Assembly (NCBI RefSeq): GCF_009362785.1
Contig: NZ_WHNQ01000006.1
Location: 248,001 to 312,000, forward strand
DNA length: 64,000 nt
Direction of reading: 5' to 3'
DNA from: Paraburkholderia atlantica
Lineage (GTDB): Bacteria > Pseudomonadota > Gammaproteobacteria > Burkholderiales > Burkholderiaceae
Below are positions 26,580 through 34,739 of this stretch, piece by piece. A model generated the notes under the pieces. The model worked only from the letters and a program-made list of their open reading frames with translations. It did no database searches and had not been told where the DNA came from. The translations under genes and the position numbers were made by a program. Position 1 is the stretch's first letter; every line of letters begins with the position of its first letter.

Positions 26580-27830
26580 CTATCGGCGCCGTCCAGGTTT
26601 GAAACTCGCCGACCACTTCATCGCAGGCATTTCAACCAGCCGATAGAACACATAGGCGGCCGGCACGGCGACCAGCATGTAACCAAACGACGGCCAGATC
26701 GACATCTGCAACGACGAACGAAACAGCCAGGCCGACAGCAGCACGAAGATCGGCAGATGGATCAGATACAGCGAGAAGCTGAAGTCACCGACGCGCGACA
26801 GCAAGCGCGCTACCGCATCCGACCCGGAACGAAGCAGCGCGCGCACGCCGCCCGTTTCACGGCGGGGGACATGACGTGCATCGAGAGCCTTGTACAGATA
26901 GCACGCGAAGCCAAGCGCCCAGATCTGAAACGCGCCGTACTGACCGAAATGAAACGCCGCGCAGCCTGCAGCGATCAATACCGCCGCGAGCACGTACAGC
27001 AATGCGGACGCGCGCGCCTCTCGCGCGCTGCACGCCCTGACATCAGCGATCCATGCACCAAGCGTCCACGAGAACCAGTACGACGTGAAGAACTGCAGAT
27101 CATGTCGCTCCAGCCGATACGCCGATGCAACGTTGATCACCGCGACGAGCGCAAGCAGGGCGTTCATGCCGATGCGCCGCCGCAGCGCGAACAGCAGCGG
27201 ATAGATCGCATAGAACTGCACTTCCAGCGACAGCGTCCACAGCGCGCCGTTCGATCCATACGTTTTGCCTGCCACACCCTGCAGCGAAAACAGGTTGACC
27301 AGAAACGGCTGCCAGCCGATGTCGCGAATTTTGTGACTGACGGGCGGCAATTGCAGGCTCAGCGAATCGAGCGCGAAGGTCAGTACCAGCGCCGCGAGCA
27401 GCACCGGATAGATGCGCGCGAAGCGCCGCAGCCAGAAATTGCCAGCATCGAGCCGGTAACCAGGATTGCCCGCGAGCCGCAGCGCGCCGCCGCGATGGAT
27501 GCAGTAGCCGCTGATCACGAAGAACATCGGCACACCGGCGGAGCCCCAGGCGATCGGAAACGTCAGATACGCGGCGAGACTATTGGGACTCAACGAATGT
27601 CCGACGCTCTGATGAAACGCCTGCATGCCGACCCACACAATCTGGCGGCAATGGAAATAGGCGACCAGCAGCGCGGCGAAACCTCGCATCGCGTCGATCA
27701 CATGCTCCTTGCTGGCGCTATCTATATGCGCGTCGCTGCGCCCGTGCGCCGCGGCCGCGTTTTTCTCCGAGCGTGGCAGCGGGGAGAGGGGCAGGGATGA
27801 GCCGGCGGCATCCAGTGCTGGGTCGCTCAT
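26580..27830 (-). CDS. bceS: Membrane acyltransferase, OafA/YrhL type (BceS-like)
   Basis: A 416-residue polytopic acyltransferase-3 protein with about ten helices. Family motifs: VIDAMRGFAALLVAYFHCRQ (histidine), GVPMFFVISGYCIHRGG, and FWLRRFARIYPVLLAAL. The ~40-residue N-terminal tail is proline- and alanine-rich and disordered. It is predicted to transfer acetyl groups to the polysaccharide at the inner membrane; the cepacian clusters carry several such enzymes. Assignment to BceS rather than BceU is by position next to galU and is uncertain. Confidence 0.8.
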   Translation of the reverse strand: MSDPALDAAGSSLPLSPLPRSEKNAAAAHGRSDAHIDSASKEHVIDAMRGFAALLVAYFHCRQIVWVGMQAFHQSVGHSLSPNSLAAYLTFPIAWGSAGVPMFFVISGYCIHRGGALRLAGNPGYRLDAGNFWLRRFARIYPVLLAALVLTFALDSLSLQLPPVSHKIRDIGWQPFLVNLFSLQGVAGKTYGSNGALWTLSLEVQFYAIYPLLFALRRRIGMNALLALVAVINVASAYRLERHDLQFFTSYWFSWTLGAWIADVRACSAREARASALLYVLAAVLIAAGCAAFHFGQYGAFQIWALGFACYLYKALDARHVPRRETGGVRALLRSGSDAVARLLSRVGDFSFSLYLIHLPIFVLLSAWLFRSSLQMSIWPSFGYMLVAVPAAYVFYRLVEMPAMKWSASFKPGRRR

Positions 27831-28089
27831 ACGCGGTCCTTATCTGAAGCAGTAAAGAGAATAAATTGCGGCGACATCGGCCTTCGGGCGGGCGGCCTTG
27901 CGCACCCGCGACGCATCCATGCTAGAGCATCACAATCCCAGGAAATGATTAAAAAATTGCGTTTCGGATTGAATTCGACATCAATTTTGTGACGAATTGT
28001 AATTGCTTGGCGAGGTATGGAATGCCGAATTATTTATCGCTTTTGTCGTGCTAATTTAGAGCAAGGATTTTCTGACCCGAGGTGAAGTC

Positions 28090-28233
28090 ATGAACCTGCA
28101 TTTACTCGCCGGCGTGGCCGTCCTGCTGATCCTGGTGGCCGCCTCCGCCTACCGCGATGCCTTGCGCAACGAACCGATCCGTCGTTTCCGAATGAACCCA
28201 GGCAAGCTGCCGCCCGTCGACGAACAGGAATAA
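28090..28233 (+). CDS. Small single-pass membrane protein, 47 residues
   Basis: ATG 28090 preceded by CGAGGTGAAG, a strong ribosome-binding site. The protein has an N-terminal hydrophobic helix (LLAGVAVLLILVAASAY) followed by a basic and proline-containing cytoplasmic or periplasmic tail (FRMNPGKLPPVDEQE). It lies alone between the acyltransferase (divergent) and galU. Function unknown; it could be a small regulator or subunit of the membrane assembly machinery. Confidence comes from the ribosome site and clean topology. Confidence 0.6.
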   Translation: MNLHLLAGVAVLLILVAASAYRDALRNEPIRRFRMNPGKLPPVDEQE

Positions 28234-28518
28234 CGTGCGGCCGAAGCCGGTCGCCAGATCGCCAGGCGGGTCATGCCAGAGGCCATCCGAAAGGTAAGAG
28301 CTTCGGATTTTCTCACTCACCATCTGGCGATCTATGCGTAATAATTTCATCAGCTTTTCGCAATATCGCATTGCGATTAATGCGTGAATTATCCGAATTA
28401 AATCTGAGAAAGACCGCTTCCGTGAACCTCGCAGATTTTTCTGCTAGTCTTGCGCCGACATCGATTGGCCGCCAGGTCCGCGAACAACCAACTTCTAACC
28501 GATGTGGGAATGCCTACC

Positions 28519-29436
28519 ATGCTGAAAGTCACCAAAGCCGTGTTTCCCGTAGCGGGCCTCGGGACACGATTCCTGCCGGCTACCAAAGCAAGTCCGAAGG
28601 AAATGCTGCCGATCGTCGACAAGCCGCTGATCCAGTACGCGGTCGAAGAAGCGATCGCCGCCGGCATCACCGAAATGATCTTCGTGACGGGCCGCAGCAA
28701 GCGCGCGATCGAAGATCACTTCGACAAATCTTATGAGATCGAATCCGAGCTCGAAGCGCGCAACAAGCAGAAGCTGCTCGATCTGGTGCGCAGCATCAAA
28801 CCGGCCAACGTCGACTGCTTTTACGTGCGCCAGGCCGAAGCGCTCGGTCTCGGCCATGCGGTGCTATGCGCCGAAAAACTGGTGGGCGACAGCCCGTTCG
28901 CCGTAATTCTCGCCGACGACCTTCTGCATAGCACGAAGCCCGTGATGAGCCAGCTCGTCGATACGTTCAATCACTATCACAGCTCGGTGATCGGTGTCGA
29001 AACGATCGCACGCGAGGACAGCCGCTCATACGGCGTCGTCGATGGTCGCGAGTGGGAAGACAACGTGATCAAGCTGTCGGGCATCGTCGAGAAGCCAGCG
29101 CCGGATCAGGCGCCGTCGAATCTCGGCGTGGTCGGACGCTACGTGCTGATGCCGACGATCTTCAAGCATATCCGCGCGCTGAAGCCGGGCGCGGGCGGCG
29201 AGTTGCAACTGACGGACGCGGTGCAGTCGCTGCTGACCGAGGAGCAGGTGCTCGCGTATCGCTACTTCGGCACGCGCTTCGATTGCGGCAGCAAGCTCGG
29301 CTATCTGAAGGCGACCGTCGAATTCGCGCTGCGCCACCCAGAGGTGAAGGCAGAATTCGAGGCGTATTTGCAGGCGTATATGCAGAACGAAGCGCCAGCC
29401 GGCGAGGCGGGGCAGTTGACGGCCGAAGCCGCGTGA
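28519..29436 (+). CDS. bceT: UTP-glucose-1-phosphate uridylyltransferase
   Basis: A 305-residue GalU-type nucleotidyltransferase. The N-terminal signature is [19 protein letters not shown], and the family features [19 protein letters not shown] and [10 protein letters not shown] follow. It makes UDP-glucose, feeding UDP-glucose and, via UDP-glucose dehydrogenase, UDP-glucuronic acid, both cepacian precursors. Two close ATGs exist; ATG 28519 is favoured because GGGA lies at a proper distance and the fold starts there. In the cepacian nomenclature this is BceT; elsewhere galU. Confidence 0.93.
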   Translation: MLKVTKAVFPVAGLGTRFLPATKASPKEMLPIVDKPLIQYAVEEAIAAGITEMIFVTGRSKRAIEDHFDKSYEIESELEARNKQKLLDLVRSIKPANVDCFYVRQAEALGLGHAVLCAEKLVGDSPFAVILADDLLHSTKPVMSQLVDTFNHYHSSVIGVETIAREDSRSYGVVDGREWEDNVIKLSGIVEKPAPDQAPSNLGVVGRYVLMPTIFKHIRALKPGAGGELQLTDAVQSLLTEEQVLAYRYFGTRFDCGSKLGYLKATVEFALRHPEVKAEFEAYLQAYMQNEAPAGEAGQLTAEAA

Positions 29437-29453
29437 ACTGACGAGGTCGTGAA

Positions 29454-29487
29454 ATAAAAAACGGGCGTCGCATTGCGCGGCGCCCGT
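29454..29487 (-). terminator. Terminator of the glcG-glcB operon
   Basis: Read on the - strand, an ACGGGCG / CGCCCGT stem (29461-29487) with an inner GC-rich part is followed by six T and ATTT. It lies 22 bases after the malate synthase stop. The + strand side, after galU, lacks a T-run. Confidence 0.75.
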
Positions 29488-29508
29488 CGTCGCTTCAGCC
29501 GGACAGCC

Positions 29509-31683
29509 TCAACCCTGCTTCTTCACCTCGAGCCGGAATTTGTGCAGCAACGGCTCGGTATAACCGCTAGGCTGCTGGCGCCCCTCGAATACGAGTGCCT
29601 GCGCGGCCTTGAACGCAATTGTGTCGAAGCGCGGCGCCATCGGCTGGTAGAGCGGATCACCCGCGTTCTGCTCGTCCACGACCTTGGCCATGCGCTTGAA
29701 CGTCTCCTCGACGAGCTCGCGTTTGATCACGCCGTGATACAGCCAGTTGGCGATGTGCTGGCTCGAAATACGCAGCGTCGCGCGGTCTTCCATCAGGCCG
29801 ACGTTGTGAATGTCCGGCACCTTCGAGCAGCCGACGCCCTGGTCGATCCAGCGCACCACGTAGCCGAGAATGCCTTGCGTGTTGTTGTCGACCTCGGCGC
29901 GGATTTCTTCGTCGCTCCATTGCGCCTTTTCGACGACCGGAATCGTCAGCAGGCCATCGAGCAGTTCGTCGTACACCTTCGCGTAGTCGGTGCGTTCGAG
30001 TTCCTGCTGGACCGCCTGCACGTCGACCTGGTGATAGTGCAGCGCGTGCAGCGTCGCAGCGGTCGGCGAGGGCACCCACGCTGTATTCGCGCCAGCCTTC
30101 GGATGACCGATCTTCTGCTCGAGCATCGCGTGCATCAGGTCCGGCATCGCCCACATGCCTTTGCCGATCTGCGAGCGGCCGCGCAGGCCCCCGCTCAAAC
30201 CGACCAGCACGTTGCTGCGCTCGTACGACGCGATCCACTTGCTCGACTTCATGTCGCCCTTGCGCATCATCGGGCCCGCTTCCATCGCCGAGTGCATCTC
30301 GTCGCCGGTGCGATCGAGGAAGCCTGTGTTGATGAACGCGACGCGCGCCGACGCTTCGGCGATACAGGCGAGCAGGTTCACGCTGGTGCGACGCTCCTCG
30401 TCCATGATGCCCATCTTGATCGTATTGCGCGGCAGCTTCAGCAGGTCTTCGACGCGCGCGAACAGCTCGCTCGCGAACGCGACTTCGGCCGGGCCGTGCA
30501 TCTTCGGCTTCACGATATAGATCGAGCCGGTACGCGAGTTCAGCTTGTTCTGACGGTCGCGCAGCGCGCACAGCGTCGTGATCACCGCGTCGAGAATGCC
30601 TTCCGGAATCTCGTGGCCGTCTTTGGTCAGCACGGCCGGGTTCGTCATCAGGTGGCCGACGTTGCGGATGAATAGCAGCGAGCGGCCATGCAGCTTGACC
30701 TGCGACTTGCCGTCCGCGCCGGTGTACTCGCGATCCGCGTTGAGCCGGCGCGTGAAGGTCTTGCCGTTCTTCGTGACCTGTTCGGTCAGGTCGCCGTTCA
30801 TCAGACCGAGCCAGTTGCGATAGAGCTGCACCTTGTCGTCGGCGTCGACGGCCGCGACCGAGTCTTCGCAATCGATGATCGTCGTGACCGCCGCTTCGAC
30901 GACGACGTCCTTCACATGCGCCGCATCGGTCTTGCCGACCGGATCGTTCGCATCGATCTGGATCTCGACGTGCAGGCCGTTGTGCTTGAGCAGCACCGCC
31001 GACGGCGCACTCGCGTCGCCCTGATAGCCGACGAGTTGCGTGGGTGTCTTCAGCGCGGCAGTGCCGTTCTTCAGCGCGACGACCAGCTGGCCGTTCTCGA
31101 CGCTATAGCGGGTCGCATCCGCATGCGAGCCGTTCGCGAGCGGCGCGGCCTGATCGAGGAACTTGCGCGCGTACGCGATCACCGCGGCGCCGCGCACCGG
31201 GTTATAGCCTTTCTGCTTTTCCGCGCCACCCGCTTCGGGAATCGCATCGGTGCCGTACAGCGCGTCGTACAGGCTGCCCCAGCGCGCGTTCGCGGCGTTC
31301 AGCGCGTAGCGCTGGTTCGACAGCGGCACGACGAGCTGCGGGCCGGCCTGCTCCGAGATTTCGCTGTCCACGTGGTCGGTCGTGGCCTGGACGCTGGCGG
31401 GCACGGGCACGATGTAGCCGATGCCTTCGAGAAACGCACGATACGCGCGCAGATCCCGCACCGGGCCGGGATGGGTCCGATGCCAGTTGTCGAGTTCGGT
31501 TTGCAGGCGGTCGCGCTCGGCGAGCAACGCCCGATTCTTTGGTGCCAGCTCGTGCACGAGGGCGTCGAAACCCGACCAAAAGGCGGCACTGTCGATTCCG
31601 GTGCCGGGCAGGGCTTCGGTTTCAACGAACTGGTCGAGGTTGGCGGCGACCTGCAGTCCGCCGCGCGGGTTCATCTGAGTCAT
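29509..31683 (-). CDS. glcB: Malate synthase G
   Basis: A 724-residue enzyme, the normal length for the monomeric G isoform. It condenses glyoxylate with acetyl-CoA to malate, completing glycolate/glyoxylate use. Recognisable features include the N-terminal [36 protein letters not shown] with the metal-binding glutamate region, [19 protein letters not shown] and [16 protein letters not shown] 31683 is chosen because GGAG lies 6-9 bases upstream; an ATG four codons earlier lacks a site. It follows glcG on the same strand by 80 bases, so the two are probably one operon. Confidence 0.95.
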   Translation of the reverse strand: MTQMNPRGGLQVAANLDQFVETEALPGTGIDSAAFWSGFDALVHELAPKNRALLAERDRLQTELDNWHRTHPGPVRDLRAYRAFLEGIGYIVPVPASVQATTDHVDSEISEQAGPQLVVPLSNQRYALNAANARWGSLYDALYGTDAIPEAGGAEKQKGYNPVRGAAVIAYARKFLDQAAPLANGSHADATRYSVENGQLVVALKNGTAALKTPTQLVGYQGDASAPSAVLLKHNGLHVEIQIDANDPVGKTDAAHVKDVVVEAAVTTIIDCEDSVAAVDADDKVQLYRNWLGLMNGDLTEQVTKNGKTFTRRLNADREYTGADGKSQVKLHGRSLLFIRNVGHLMTNPAVLTKDGHEIPEGILDAVITTLCALRDRQNKLNSRTGSIYIVKPKMHGPAEVAFASELFARVEDLLKLPRNTIKMGIMDEERRTSVNLLACIAEASARVAFINTGFLDRTGDEMHSAMEAGPMMRKGDMKSSKWIASYERSNVLVGLSGGLRGRSQIGKGMWAMPDLMHAMLEQKIGHPKAGANTAWVPSPTAATLHALHYHQVDVQAVQQELERTDYAKVYDELLDGLLTIPVVEKAQWSDEEIRAEVDNNTQGILGYVVRWIDQGVGCSKVPDIHNVGLMEDRATLRISSQHIANWLYHGVIKRELVEETFKRMAKVVDEQNAGDPLYQPMAPRFDTIAFKAAQALVFEGRQQPSGYTEPLLHKFRLEVKKQG

Positions 31684-31763
31684 CGACTGCTCCATCTGTT
31701 ATGGGACCGATGAGGGGCCATCGGCCCGCGTTGTGCCACGGGATTGCTTCGGCGACCGGCGCT

Positions 31764-32168
31764 TTAAACGCCGAGCGCCTGAATGCCGGCCTTCGCGATC
31801 TGTGCGTCCTGCTCCGACTTGACGCCCGATACGCCGACCGCGCCGACCACATGGCCGTCGACGATCACCGGCACGCCGCCTTCGAGCGTGCCCTGCAACG
31901 GCGCGCTGAGGAATGCGGTGCGGCCGTTGTTGATCATGTCTTCATAGACCTTGGTTTCACGCCGGCCGAGCGCCGCGGTGCGCGCTTTCTCGGTCGCGAT
32001 ATACGAGGTGGACGGCGCCGCGCCGTCCAGACGCAGCACCGCGAGCGGATGGCCACCGTCGTCCGCGACGACGATTGCGACGGGCCACTTGTTCTTCTCG
32101 GCTTCCGCGCGCGCGGCATCGACAATGCGAGTCGTCTCGGCGACGGTCAACACGGGTTTGGTCAGCAT
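31764..32168 (-). CDS. glcG: GlcG/HbpS-family (DUF336) protein
   Basis: A 134-residue protein of the GlcG/HbpS fold: VVADDGGHPLAVLRLDGA, RTAALGRRETKVYEDM and GVPVIVDGHVVGAVGVSG are the family signatures. Members occur in glycolate-use operons and some bind haem; the enzymatic role is unclear. ATG 32168 marks the conserved start; the upstream-open frame has no homologous sequence. It is co-directional with and upstream of glcB, which fits the glc operon context. Confidence 0.85.
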   Translation of the reverse strand: MLTKPVLTVAETTRIVDAARAEAEKNKWPVAIVVADDGGHPLAVLRLDGAAPSTSYIATEKARTAALGRRETKVYEDMINNGRTAFLSAPLQGTLEGGVPVIVDGHVVGAVGVSGVKSEQDAQIAKAGIQALGV

Positions 32169-32428
32169 AATGAATGTCCTGTCTCGGTGAGGGGAAGGTG
32201 GCTTTTGTGGCTTCTTTCGGTAACGGGTCGATACGGCGCCTGCGCGCGCTTTCGCAGCTCTGCCGCATGCCGCATGCCCCGCGCCGGCGCCTGTCTGATC
32301 CGAAGATTCTACTTCCCGCCGCCTCAGCGCGGAACGGCAGCTTCCCTGGTCGCCATCACCGATACGCGCGCAGCGCTTTACAATCGCGTCTCCACCTGAC
32401 AACCGCGTTCCCAACGAGATCTCAGATC

Positions 32429-33310
32429 ATGCCAACCATCAGCGAGCTGTTCGTCTATCCGATCAAATCCTGCGCGGGCATCCCGCTCGATGCGGCGCGC
32501 CTGCTGGCGACGGGCCTCGAATATGACCGCAACTGGATGATCGTCGATCCCGAAGGCGCGATGTTCACGCAGCGCGCATATCCGCGCATGGCCCTGATCA
32601 AGGTAGAACTCGGCGCCGAGGATCTGATCGTCAACGCGCCGGGCATGCGTGAACTGCGCACGCCGCTCGATGCCGCGCGCCTCGCCGGCGCGGCCAGAGT
32701 CGATACCGCGGTGTGGCGCGACGCGGCCTACGGGCTCGACACCGGCGAAGAAACGGCAGCCTGGTTCACGGAGTTCCTCGGTCTGCCCGCGCGCTTGCTG
32801 CGCTTCGATCCGGAGCGCGAACGCATCGTCGATCCGGACTACACGGACAGCACCGGCGGTGCCACGACCTTTTTCGCCGATGGTTTTCCGCTGCTGGTGG
32901 TCGGCCAGGCCTCGCTCGACGATCTGAATGCGCGGCTGAACGGCAAAGGCGCGCCGTCGATCGGAATCGATCGCTTTCGGCCCAACATCGTGCTCACTGG
33001 CCTCGATGCCTATGAGGAGGACTATGTCGAGACGCTCGCCGCCGATGCGGATGCGGAATCGAGCGCGCGCGTCGAGTTGCGTCTCGTCAAGCTGTGCTCG
33101 CGCTGTCCGATGCCGACTATCGATCAGGCCCGCGGCGCGCCCGATCCCGACTGGCCGAACGAGCCGACCGACACGATGCTCGGTTATCGCGTCAGCGCAC
33201 GCTTCGACGGCGCGGTCACGTTCGGCAACAACGCGCTGGTCGCGAGCGGGGCGGGGGCCTGGCTGCGGGTTGGGCAGCAGGTCGACGCGGAGCTCGGCTT
33301 CGGCGATTGA
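32429..33310 (+). CDS. MOSC-domain protein (YcbX/mARC-like)
   Basis: A 293-residue protein with an N-terminal beta-barrel MOSC_N domain (ISELFVYPIKSCAG) and a C-terminal MOSC domain containing RFRPNIVLTG and the cysteine motif KLCSRCPMPTID, where the sulfur of the molybdenum cofactor is bound in relatives. YcbX and mARC enzymes use molybdenum cofactor to reduce N-hydroxylated compounds. Unlike YcbX it has no clear C-terminal [2Fe-2S] ferredoxin domain, so it would need a separate electron donor. Stand-alone gene divergent from glcG. Confidence 0.82.
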   Translation: MPTISELFVYPIKSCAGIPLDAARLLATGLEYDRNWMIVDPEGAMFTQRAYPRMALIKVELGAEDLIVNAPGMRELRTPLDAARLAGAARVDTAVWRDAAYGLDTGEETAAWFTEFLGLPARLLRFDPERERIVDPDYTDSTGGATTFFADGFPLLVVGQASLDDLNARLNGKGAPSIGIDRFRPNIVLTGLDAYEEDYVETLAADADAESSARVELRLVKLCSRCPMPTIDQARGAPDPDWPNEPTDTMLGYRVSARFDGAVTFGNNALVASGAGAWLRVGQQVDAELGFGD

Positions 33311-33322
33311 TTGGATGAAAGA

Positions 33323-33339
33323 CGGGCGAGGCCCGCTTT
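33323..33339. terminator. Short hairpin between convergent MOSC and cobA genes
   Basis: CGGGC / GCCCG with a GAG loop followed by CTTT on the + strand, 12 bases after the MOSC stop. Small but suitably placed for the MOSC transcript. Confidence 0.45.
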
Positions 33340-33348
33340 AATCGGATA

Positions 33349-34149
33349 TCACGCCGCCCGCGCAATCGCCGGCGCGGGCAGCGTTTCCCCACCTTCTTCG
33401 CCGCGACCTTCGCGTTCCCAAGAAGGCGCTTCGGCGCTCTCGCCAACCGCATCGCCCACCAGAATCACCGCCGGACTGCCGAAGCCCGCGTCGAGCGCAT
33501 CGGCGGCGAGCCGATCGAGCCGCGTCAACAGGCGCCGCTCGTCGCGGCCGCCGGCCCACTGCACGACCGCGGCCGGCGTGCCGGCCGGCAGGTGCGCGAG
33601 CAAGGCGGCGGCGATGCCGTCGATGCGCCGCATGCCCATATAGATCGCCAGCGTCGTGCGCGTCGCGGCGAGCGCGGCCCAGTCCGGCTCGCCGTGGTCT
33701 TCGGTATGCGCGGTGACGAAGCTCACGCCGTGGCAATGCCGCCGATGCGTGAGCGACATGCCGAGCCCGGCCGCGGCCGCGAAGCCCGACGAGATGCCGT
33801 TGACGATCTCCACCGCGAGGCCCGCGTCGCGCAGCACCGCGAGTTCCTCGCCCGCGCGGCCGAACAGCAGCGCTTCGCCGCCCTTGACGCGCACCACGTG
33901 GAGCCCCTTCAGCGCATAGCGCCGCATCAGCCGCTCGATGAACGCCTGCGGCGTCGAGCGGCAGCCGCCGCGTTTGCCGACGCGAATCACGCGCGCCTGC
34001 GGCGCGAGCGTCACGACGTCGGGATTCGCGAGGTCGTCGAGCAGCACGACGTCGGCGGCCGCGAGCGCCTTGACGGCCTTCAGCGTCAGCAAGTCGAGGT
34101 CGCCTGGGCCCGCGCTCAGTAGCGTGACTTTGCCGGTGTTGATGTTCAT
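33349..34149 (-). CDS. cobA: Uroporphyrinogen-III C-methyltransferase
   Basis: A 266-residue SAM-dependent methyltransferase with the SUMT signatures SAGPGDLDLLTLKA, VVLLDDLANPDV, RVGKRGG and VRVKGGEALLFGRAGEE. It methylates uroporphyrinogen III at C2 and C7 to precorrin-2, the first step to siroheme. Siroheme is the cofactor of the nitrite reductase encoded divergently, so its role here is to supply the assimilatory enzyme. No fused oxidase/ferrochelatase domain is present, unlike CysG. Its leader has a sigma-54 promoter and a terminator hairpin almost identical to those of nirB. Confidence 0.92.
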   Translation of the reverse strand: MNINTGKVTLLSAGPGDLDLLTLKAVKALAAADVVLLDDLANPDVVTLAPQARVIRVGKRGGCRSTPQAFIERLMRRYALKGLHVVRVKGGEALLFGRAGEELAVLRDAGLAVEIVNGISSGFAAAAGLGMSLTHRRHCHGVSFVTAHTEDHGEPDWAALAATRTTLAIYMGMRRIDGIAAALLAHLPAGTPAAVVQWAGGRDERRLLTRLDRLAADALDAGFGSPAVILVGDAVGESAEAPSWEREGRGEEGGETLPAPAIARAA

Positions 34150-34191
34150 GTCGTGTCCTTGTGCCGTGAGTTTCTCGTGGCTCGAAACGAA

Positions 34192-34230
34192 AACGGCGTC
34201 CGCCCGTGACGATCACGAGGGGACGCCGTT
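34192..34230 (-). terminator. Leader attenuator hairpin of cobA
   Basis: A 10-base stem AACGGCGTCC / GGACGCCGTT enclosing an inner CGTGA-TCG-TCACG hairpin, followed on the - strand by TTTTCGTTT. It lies 42 bases before the cobA start and about 66 nt after the predicted transcript start. Its 5' flank and arm (GGACAACGGCGTCCCC) are identical over 16 bases to the nirB leader. Confidence 0.7.
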
Positions 34231-34265
34231 GTCCATTGCATTGCCGGTTGACGGTTGAGCCTGCG

Positions 34266-34289
34266 CATCGCGACGACGTTGCCGCGATG
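34266..34289 (-). promoter_or_regulatory. ANTAR-type hexaloop hairpin in the cobA leader
   Basis: On the - strand a 9-base stem (CATCGCGGC / GTCGCGATG, one G-U pair) closes the hexaloop AACGTC, with A at loop position 1 and G at position 4 as required by ANTAR RNA-binding proteins. It begins about 8 nt after the predicted start. The second hairpin usual in this motif was not found. Confidence 0.6.
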
Positions 34290-34306
34290 ACGTTGCGGAG
34301 GACCAA

Positions 34307-34322
34307 TGCAAGGACCACGCCA
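34307..34322 (-). promoter_or_regulatory. Sigma-54 promoter of cobA
   Basis: On the - strand TGGCGT-GGTCC-TTGCA has the invariant GG and GC dinucleotides at the correct 10-base spacing (consensus TGGCAC-N5-TTGCA). The predicted start is near 34296, giving a leader of about 147 nt. Confidence 0.65.
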
Positions 34323-34550
34323 TCGATCGAATAGAGGCACGCAAGGCGTTGCCACGCGCTGCGATTCACGCAGAAAACAGCATCGCGATCGGACCTGCGT
34401 GCGCCTTCGTTTCGCACGTCCACAGTGCTGCGTCGCACCATCCCTGTGCTTTGCCGCATCAAAACGCGTCGCGCGCGGACTGCGCTCTGAGGCCGCGCGA
34501 TTTGCGGCAAAGTCCCGTCCCATCGTGCTTTCCGGCGCATTGATCGAAAT

Positions 34551-34566
34551 TGGCACAGCCTTTGCA
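34551..34566 (+). promoter_or_regulatory. Sigma-54 promoter of nirBD-nasA
   Basis: TGGCAC-AGCCT-TTGCA is a perfect match to the -24/-12 consensus. The predicted start is near 34577, giving a leader of about 163 nt before nirB. It implies nitrogen control through RpoN and an NtrC-type activator. Confidence 0.85.
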
Positions 34567-34580
34567 ATAAGCGTTGCCAT

Positions 34581-34598
34581 CGGACCAACGTGGGTTCG
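34581..34598 (+). promoter_or_regulatory. ANTAR-type hexaloop hairpin in the nirB leader
   Basis: A 6-base stem (CGGACC / GGTTCG, one G-U pair) closes the hexaloop AACGTG, with A1 and G4. It starts about 5 nt into the predicted transcript, matching the placement and loop of the hairpin in the cobA leader. Confidence 0.6.
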
Positions 34599-34643
34599 TC
34601 GCGCTTGCAGCACAAAGCAGCGCCCCGCAGCACCCAACAGGAC

Positions 34644-34695
34644 AACGGCGTCCCCCGGATTCAGCCCTCGGCTGGATTCGCGGGACGCCGTTTTT
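34644..34695 (+). terminator. Leader attenuator hairpin of nirB
   Basis: An 11-base stem AACGGCGTCCC / GGGACGCCGTT encloses an inner CAGCC-CTC-GGCTG hairpin and runs into five T (34691-34695). It ends 45 bases before the nirB start. Because it lies between promoter and gene it must be a regulated terminator rather than the end of another gene. Confidence 0.8.
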
Positions 34696-34739
34696 ATTTC
34701 CGCAATCGCTTTCGCCAGACACCAGAGGACAGCGCGCTC

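Larger units (their letters stand above)
34150..34739. other. Divergent cobA/nirB control region
   Basis: 590 bases with no gene. It holds two outward-facing sigma-54 promoters (34307-34322 on the - strand, 34551-34566 on the + strand) and two leaders. Each leader has a hexaloop hairpin near the RNA start and an AACGGCGTCC-type terminator further on. The central 34323-34550 part carries no recognised site but is where an enhancer-binding activator such as NtrC would be expected. Confidence 0.75.

Noticed and set aside
34590..34739. N-terminal extension of NirB in the open upstream frame
   Set aside because: The extension would run through the leader terminator and lacks homology; ATG 34740 starts the FAD-binding fold.
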